From Pseudisothecium myosuroides (taxonomy: Eukaryota > Streptophyta > Bryopsida > Hypnales > Lembophyllaceae): a DNA stretch of 64,000 nucleotides. The notes beneath the pieces were generated by a model. That model did no database searches, was not told the DNA's origin, and saw nothing but the letters and a program-made list of their open reading frames with translations. The DNA lies in NCBI GenBank assembly GCA_951799445.1, contig OX637293.1, positions 3,100,001-3,164,000 of the forward strand. The letters run 5' to 3'. This document shows positions 57,626 to 64,000 of this stretch, one piece after another; positions within the stretch are counted from its first letter, which is position 1, and each line of letters opens with the position of its first letter. A program made the position numbers and the translations under genes.

Positions 57626-59079
57626 GCGAAGCTTTGAACTAGTGACCACGTCAAGTCCTATAGTGTGTGTTAAAATAGTCTTAGACGGCGGAGCTTTGAA
57701 CCCGTGGAGTGTTACAAGTCCTAAAGTTGGTGTTAAAACCAATTTTACGGCGGAGCCTTGAACCTCCATAGCCTTAGATTCCAAAGTCTAGTTTCCAAGA
57801 CCTTCTTGGAAAAGTCCAGAGTTTAGCTTCCAAGATTGGTCACGAGTTTCTAGGAAGAAAGTAACCATCCCGTAACACTTAGCTTAGGTGACCGTTCTAA
57901 AAATTTGGGGCCTAACTCCCTGGACGGCGAAGCTTCGATCCTAGCCCTAACCCCTTACTAAAAATCTAAGTTAAGTTTGTGTTAGTGGGTTCCCCTAAAG
58001 GAACCCGGTTGTGTGGATTTTTGGGAAGGCAGCTAGTAACTCGAACCAGCATACAGCAGCATACCCGATCGGCAGCCAGCCATACAGCTAGCATGCAGCA
58101 TCGGCAGTCAGCTTAACTGAACTAACATCAGCATCGGGCTAAGTCAGCTGGACTGAACTAAACATCAGCATCGAGCTGGTCAACTTGGCTGGACTGAGAT
58201 ACTAAATTTCTGGATTTCCAAAACTAAACGGGACGATGCCCTGTGGGGCCCCAACCACCCTTTTTTTGGATTTTTTGATCTTCTAAGGTCTGAAATTTTG
58301 GAATCCAGTTGGGAAGTCTGAAATTTTGGAATCCAGTTGGGGAGAGGAAAAAACTCAACTTGGAACTTCAAAACCACAAGAGAAAAAGGGGGGGGGAAAG
58401 AAATAGAAGCTGCCATTCCACACGCCACCTGCACAAAAACATCCGATCCTACTTGCATCACCACTCACACCTACACACAATGGAAGGAAATTAGGGAGGA
58501 GGATGTGTTATAGGAGTGGAAAGGAGAGAGACGATAAATAGTGCCTAGCTAGGAGATTAGGTAGGAAATCTAGAAGAACTCCTTGCAACCGTTGGGAGGA
58601 GGATTAGGATGACACAAAGCAAAGTTGCGTAAGAAGGTAGGAGGCTCATTAAAACTTCACGAAGTTTGAGACTAGAAGCGTAAGACCACCATCACCACGG
58701 TTGGTGGAATAGTTCAAGAGTAGAAGGAAGAGGAGGAGAGAAAGAAAAGGAGAAGGAAATGGGGGGAAAGGGATAGAACATCATACGTGTAACGTTTTTC
58801 TTTTCTACAAATTAAGCCGTGGGCCTTGAAAAAAATAAAATAAATAAAAACCGTAACACAAAAATAAAAGAAGACAATCGCGAGTGGCCACCATGGAGCA
58901 CGAAGACGCGCATATGGACGGGGATGACGTCATTTCCGACACTAGCAGTAACGAGGTGGGTCATTAAACTAATCCTAGTCGTTTCTCCCTAATTAGCAAT
59001 TGTTTTCCTAATCAGCCCTTAGAGCGTAATTAGCATCCGAGATTAGTGTAAATTAGAAGTTTGGATTCAAAAGTTGATA

Positions 59080-60120
59080 GATTAGGAATAGAGGTTTCCG
59101 AAAACATCTTATAATTAAGATTTGACCGTAAACTGACCGCGTTAGGCTAAGTTAAGCGGTAGGGGGTAGAACGGAGGAATTTTAATTAAAAGTGAACCAC
59201 AAGAAACAATGGTCGGGAATTAGGATTAGATTAGAGGGAGGATCTAGGATTAAAATTAAAGATCTAATAGCGAGTTAAAAACCTAGGATTAAATTAAGAT
59301 TTTAATTAGGGAAGTTGAAATTAAAAAAGTCAAAAGTAGAATCCACTTAGGAAGTAGACTGTTGAGTTAAAAATAGAGTTAAAATTAGAAGTCAAAACCC
59401 TAGAGTTAAAAGTTGGAATTAAATTTAGGAGGATAACATTTAGAGTTAATCTAGGATTAAAACAAAAGGATTAAATTTGGAAGTAGAAGTCAAAAGTCAA
59501 AAGTCAAAAGTTTAGATTAAATTAAAAGGTTAAATTTTAGTCAATTGGGGAGTAAAAAGTTAGAGTGAAAAGTTAAAAGTAGAAGTTAAAAGTTAGAAGT
59601 AAAAGTACAATTTTAGAGTTAGTTGGAAGTAGAAAAATCTATAGTCAAAGTGAAAACGTAGAGCCAAACCCAAAGGTTAAAATTGGGGATTAATTTTAGA
59701 AGTAAAAATTTAGAGTTAAAAGTCAAAAAACCTAGAGTTAAATTAGGAATAAAAATCTACAGTAGAAAGTGAAAAGGTAGAGTTAACTTTAGAGGGTAAA
59801 TCTAAGAGTAGTTTAGAAATAAGAACATAGAATTAAAAGTGAAACTTAGAATTACCCTAGAAGGTTAAAACTTGGAAGTTAGGAGTTGAAGTTGATTTAG
59901 AAGTAAAAACCTAGAGTTAAAAGTCAAAACCATAGAGTTAAATTTAGAAGGGGTAGATTTAGAATAGAATAGAGGAGTAAAAACTTAGGGTTAAAAGTTA
60001 AAACATAGAATAGAAGTCGGTGGTTAATACTTAAAGCCAAGTTAAAAGAGTAAAAGTCTAGAGTTTCAATTAGAGGTTGAAAATTAGAGTAAGAGTTAGA
60101 CTTTAGAATTAGTTTTTAGA
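59080..60120 (+). repeat. C-poor AGAGTTAAAAGT quasi-repeat in LTR copy 2
   Basis: Matches 10,020-11,110 in copy 1, with small insertions and deletions between the repeat words. Confidence 0.75.
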
Positions 60121-61415
60121 AGTAGAACTTCTAGGTGGAGTCTTAAGAACCCATGATAGTCTTAGAGGTTCATGGAAGGAACATAGGGGTTCCCCTTTTT
60201 ACGTAGTTAGGGACGTTAGAAATGACGCCAACTATCCAGTCTACCCTCGACATAGGATAGATAGTTAGGGAGTTAGAATTTCACCATCACTCTGAACATC
60301 GCAGTTAACTCGTGAGTTACTACATGCATTACTAATTATTCGCTGCCATCCACAACCCTCAGGAAACGTTAGCAAAAAAGATCCATTGCTTGGAAGGCAC
60401 AGTGGACCGCGCTCACAACACCCCCATATATTAAAAAAGTGGATAAAGGCATAGAACCTGGTCGGTGTTCACTCTATTACCAAGGGTGGGTAATCTAGCG
60501 CCCACAACATTGCTGCCTCCCGGTTGTGATCTTGAAGGGCCTTGCGATGAAGCCCGCAGCTGTTCCCTAAGCTACTTAATTTCTTCCTCTTGACGCCGAT
60601 TCTTCTCCTCCACCTGCTTCACCCGTTCTCTCTCAAGCCTCTTGGCTTCCTCCTTCTCAGCCTTAGCCTTGATCCTCACTGCCCAGAACTCCTTGTTCTC
60701 AGTCTTCACGGGCAGAAGTGCTAACTTTTCAGTTGCGGGGGGGTCCCTGGACTGTCGATCCGCTCCAATTTGCGGATCACCCCTTGGAGCATCCGCAGTC
60801 TTGTCAACCCCAGACGGCCCAACATCATCAATCTAAGCCTCAAGGTACTCAAAGTCTTCTATGTCCGAGTACGTGTCAATCTTGTCGTACTCCAAGTCAA
60901 TTGGATCCTCGAGGCCCTTTCCTTTCTCTTTCCAGTTGATCTCTGCGTCAAACTGCTGTGGCCCTCCTCCGCCTCCCTAGTTTCGCACTTCAAAGCCCTC
61001 GACCAAGACCACCAATTCTTCCTCTCCAAGAGCATCTTCATTCGACCTTAACTCGTTAATCCCGAGTTCGGTTTCCTGCTCTCCACCTATGTCTTCCCTC
61101 TCAGCCCCTTCTTCGTCCTCATGCCCTTCCTCATTCTCACTGCCTTCTGGTGAGTCTGTGGACTCTGAATTCAAGTCCGGGGTCCCAAGTAGTTGCGGAC
61201 GCACGTAGTTTGCGAGGTAGGGCGAGTTGTCGTGAAGGAAGTCGTTGAGGTCTGTTCCCCCCCCCCGTGCTTCCCGACCATCGCGCGGTAATCGTTCGTC
61301 TCCTGCCTCCCTTCAATTACATAGCAGAAGAGTCCATACATCTGCACAAGGTAACTCAAGAGTTAGCAATTTTGTTTTATATTCAAGGAGCAGCAGAGAT
61401 GGAATCTCGTGGACA

Positions 61416-61436
61416 TTACCCTCGACTCAAGGATAG
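61416..61436. repeat. Near-palindrome P3 (intronic, diverged)
   Basis: TTACCCTCGA, C, TCAAGGATAG. It has two differences from the TTATCYTCGA / TCGARGATAA pattern outside the variable centre, plus the common CAAG variant. Confidence 0.7.
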
Positions 61437-61509
61437 CATACTTTGGAATATGGAGAAATCAATCAACGAAATAAACAATACAAACTGCATCTGGTAAATG
61501 AAAACAAGT

Positions 61510-61530
61510 TTATCTTCGACTCAAGGATAA
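61510..61530. repeat. Near-palindrome P4 (intronic)
   Basis: TTATCTTCGA, C, TCAAGGATAA. It lies in the intron between the GCTAAG|GTAGAC donor and the acceptor at 61,342. Confidence 0.9.
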
Positions 61531-61579
61531 CCAAGAAGAAAAGCTTTTCTAGGATTCCCCCCTACGGTGGGCAGGCAGA

Positions 61580-61602
61580 TTTATCTTCGACTCGAGGATA
61601 AA
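61580..61602. repeat. Near-palindrome P5 (intronic)
   Basis: TTTATCTTCGA, C, TCGAGGATAAA, with complementary outer bases. Confidence 0.9.
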
Positions 61603-62998
61603 CAAAGGCAGGTACGGGATGTCTACCTTAGCCGCTATCATGAACTTAGATCCACAGTAGATGCCGATCACGTTCTCTCCTTTCACAACAAAACTCTAGA
61701 GTATGTCTATGTAGAACTTCATCCTGAGTTCACTCTTGTGCACTCTCAGCTTGGCCTCTAGGTGCTTCCAGAAGTCATGGTAGTAAGGTTTGCTCGACGT
61801 CCTGTACTCCTTCTGCATTGCGTCAATGCCCTTGGGTACTCCGTCATCCCCTTTCTTGAAGAAGAACAGGAGCGTAAATGGAGCAACAACCACCCGGTTG
61901 CTCTGGCCGTCCAGACGCTCGGCCTTGCATGGAACGTACGTGGAGCGTTTCATGACAAAGAGCTTCATATTCTCCTTTGCAAACAAGATGGCCGCTTCTT
62001 CGTCGTACTCGTTCCCGACAACCCACATCCATACATCCGGGCACGACATAGTAGGCCTCAGGTGATTTAGCAGGAAGTTGAGAAGAGTCTTGACCGGTGG
62101 GGGATCATCGGATCTTGGAGCTGGCCTAGGAACCTACCGGAAATCTATGACTGCAATGGGGAGCGCTCGACTGTGGTACGTCCAGATGTGGCTCGTGCAA
62201 AACGTCTGGGGATAAAATTCGTGTCCACGTATCTGGACATCCCCCTCTGGTTTCTCCACGCGTTTTTTCATCTTTACGAACCTCTGGAACATGGGATAGA
62301 TCGTTGGAAACGGCTTCTCCTTGTAGTTGATCGCCCTCCTCAACTTCCCCTCGTTCATGAGCCTCTTCACGAAGAAGTTGTTTGGCAATGCGTTGAGGAG
62401 GAAGTCCCACGATGCGGATGTGAAGAGGTGTTTTCGTTTCCAATCCCTCCAGGCCCTATCGATCACGTCCCCATTCTTGTCCTTGCATTTCAAGGTCGGA
62501 TCTACGGCCATCAACTCCTCTGTGATGACCTTCTTGCGCTTCTTGCACTCCACCTAGTCTGGTTCGCTCGAACAGTCCTTTAGCAAGTGAGGAACTCTGT
62601 GGACGGTCAGCTCTAGTAGGGCAGAGTTTGCCCAGGTGTGAGGCCAAGCAGATGGACAACGTAATCTCTGAAGTCCCTGTCCGTGAAGTGGCCAAGGTGC
62701 CTGAAGAACTCCTTCTTCAGCGTGTAGTTCCTTGGCTTAAATGTTTTTGAAAGGCTGTGTGGCTTCATCGTGTGAGGGTCGATCAGTAGACCTGCCATGT
62801 GTTTGGTAATGAACTGGTCCCACAACCTGTAGGTGGAGTCGGCCAAGGTGATCATTTGAATTTCATGACTCACATCTGACTCCTTCTTCACAAGGCTTCC
62901 GTCCTTCTCTGGGTTTATGCTCTGGAAGCGGATTATTACGGCATCCACAAATTTTTGCAAATGATTCAAAAGGAAACAAGGAGGATTAGTTCAAATAT

Positions 62999-63019
62999 TT
63001 ATCCTCGACTCGAAGATAA
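62999..63019. repeat. Near-palindrome P6 (intronic)
   Basis: TTATCCTCGA, C, TCGAAGATAA, between the TACAAG|GTAAAA donor and the exon beginning near 62,969. Confidence 0.9.
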
Positions 63020-63092
63020 TGAAAGCTTGATTTATTTCCGGATTCATGAGATAAATAGCTTAGTTAGATCAAGTAGAGAAAGACCGTAACTG

Positions 63093-63113
63093 TTATCCTC
63101 GACCCGAAGATAA
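63093..63113. repeat. Near-palindrome P7 (just past the exon end, still in frame)
   Basis: TTATCCTCGA, C, CCGAAGATAA. If the upstream exon is read through its donor, it is translated PYLRVEDNS in the exon's own frame, the same codon phase as P1 and P2. Confidence 0.9.
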
Positions 63114-64000
63114 GGCTGCCGTCGTTGTTTTACCTTGTAGGCAACCAGGCACACCTCGGCTAAGCTCCTCCGCGTCTCCCGATTAGTAAGCTTTTCCGTC
63201 AGTCTTCCGTATGAGAGCCAGATTTCTCTGCAAGCGGAGATTTGGTTCCCCCAGGTTGGCTGGCTGTGGGTGATGTGGTCTGCTGCGTTGTACCACTTTG
63301 ATATCTCTGTGAGCTTCACTGGATCTTTGCTCCAAAAGATTCTTGCCTGCCATGTCTGCAGCTCCACCATCCTCTCCACGTCGACTCCGCCTTCTTGCAA
63401 CACTTTGGCGGCAATGATGCTGTGCTGGCCGTTGATGATGAAAAAATTTTCGGCCTGAATTGATTTCCAGTCCTTCGGACGGTCCTTCAGCAGTTTTCGG
63501 TCTTTGTCCATTGGAGTCAAGCATATCGTCTGCCGGTCTTTCATGTCCGAGAGGTTGATCAGCTCTTTTGTCTTGTCCTCCACGAGTGTTGGTTCCAACT
63601 TCCGAATGACGTATTTAGGTCGGGGTAGCCAGCACTGGTTTATGTGGACCGGGAATGCTTGTTCTTCGAAAAGAAAACAAGCGCTGTTGTTCTCTCGGAA
63701 GTTTTTTTGGTATGCAGCCACCTTTTCAAACTCTGCAATTGGCTGCAGTTCACCCCGCTGACCTGGTTGAACATTAGTGAGGGCGGATCCGGAACTCCCA
63801 ACCGTTGTGGGCCGTTCCTCCGTCACTGGTTTTCGGCGTTTGCCACTTGATTCACCAGCTATGGGTTTGGTCGACTTTCTCTTCTGGGGCTCAGCGCACG
63901 CACTTCCCCTGCCGCTTCCTCTGCTCCCACCCTGGCTGGTACCTCTGCTACCAGCTTGGCTGGTACCCCGGTTCCCACCTCGACCGCCACGCCGGGTCCC

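Larger units (their letters stand above)
55485..60506 (+). mobile_element. Solo LTR, copy 2 (5.0 kb)
   Basis: It begins TGTGAGCTCCC and ends GCGCCCACA, with exact 5-bp target duplications ACATT (55,480-55,484; 60,507-60,511). It is collinear with copy 1 at 5,894-11,492 (U3, TATA box, tandem repeat array, C-poor tract and the conserved last 0.4 kb). Its nested-repeat middle (about 57,830-58,440) differs from copy 1. No internal coding region is present. It interrupts the minus-strand gene at 54.9-64 kb, in opposite orientation to it. Confidence 0.88.
60512..64000 (-). pseudogene. Large multi-exon gene with ParB-like motif, decayed; 5' end outside the window
   Basis: The frame is open at the right edge: an RG/GTSQ-rich start (GNRGTSQAGSRGTSQ), a basic KRKSTKP segment, then a ParB-like layout ending FFIINGQHSIIAAKVL (63,826-about 63,141; donor TACAAG|GTAAAA). 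Later exons: about 62,969-62,640 (FVDAVIIRFQSINPEKDG); about 62,556-61,630 (KKRKKVITEELMAVDPTLK, then WVVGNEYDEEAAILFAKENM; donor GCTAAG|GTAGAC); 61,341-60,512 (acceptor TTGTGCAG|ATG), with an acidic region, then a helix ERERVKQVEEKNRRQEEE. Stops at 62,136, 61,698, 60,979, 60,835 and 60,574 are all TAG. A 10-base C run (61,257-61,266) is shifted by one. ParB-type domains bind or cut DNA in bacteria; the role here is unknown. The family was not recognised. Confidence 0.6.

Noticed and set aside
5894..60506. The two 5-kb copies as the two LTRs of one 55-kb retrotransposon
   Set aside because: Each copy has its own different 5-bp target duplication, and the DNA between them holds unrelated genes.

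Overview
The window is transposon-rich land-plant nuclear DNA. Three things point to a plant: two ankyrin-repeat genes with the plant PGG-type four-helix membrane domain, decayed pieces of an S-type anion channel (SLAC1/SLAH) gene and of a condensin CAP-D2 gene, and GT-AG introns in AT-rich surroundings. The species cannot be named. The gene families and an intact-looking DD34E Tc1 element lean slightly towards a non-flowering plant, which is only an inference. No rRNA, tRNA, CRISPR array or bacterial-type operon was seen.

Layout. 0-3 kb: a PGG-tail fragment and two unassigned exon-like pieces. 3-5.9 kb: AT-rich DNA with a small MITE. 5.9-11.5 kb: a 5.6-kb solo LTR inserted in the left tip of a foldback element. 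12.2-13.8 kb: a TTA-flanked MITE with a second foldback element nested in it. 14.4-16.2 kb: a TTAA-flanked element and a small MITE. 16.3-20.4 kb: ankyrin/PGG gene 1 (minus strand), whose intron holds a Tc1 element. 21.3-21.8 kb: a small two-exon gene with a TGA. 22.1-32.4 kb: possibly one 10.3-kb pogo/Tigger-type element with a broken transposase (28.6-31.9 kb) and pieces of host genes (SLAC1-like, RGG exon, CAP-D2). 32.4-38.8 kb: repeats, including a foldback element and a TAA-flanked insertion. 38.9-41.4 kb: ankyrin/PGG gene 2, then two tandem copies of its upstream DNA to about 44.8 kb. 44.8-52.3 kb: a dense array of MITE-like elements. 52.4-54.6 kb: two co-oriented minus-strand genes, an unknown basic protein and a two-exon HAD/FCP1-like protein.

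54.9-64 kb: one large minus-strand gene, open at the right edge of the window. It encodes an RG-rich N-terminus, a ParB-like motif, an acidic and coiled-coil region and a proline-rich tail. A second solo LTR (55,485-60,506, target duplication ACATT) cuts it in two; removing the LTR and one target copy restores a single reading frame across the junction. Five in-frame stops in it are all TAG, one is TGA, and one G run is shifted, so it is a decayed gene.

The most unusual signal is a 21-25 bp near-palindrome found seven times, all inside that one gene, in exons and introns, and not noticed elsewhere in the window. At least three exonic copies are read in the gene's own frame as Tyr-Leu-Arg-x-Glu-Asp-Asn (one now has a stop at the Arg). 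It resembles the logic of bacterial palindromic elements that spread through coding sequence, or a set of binding sites inside the gene.
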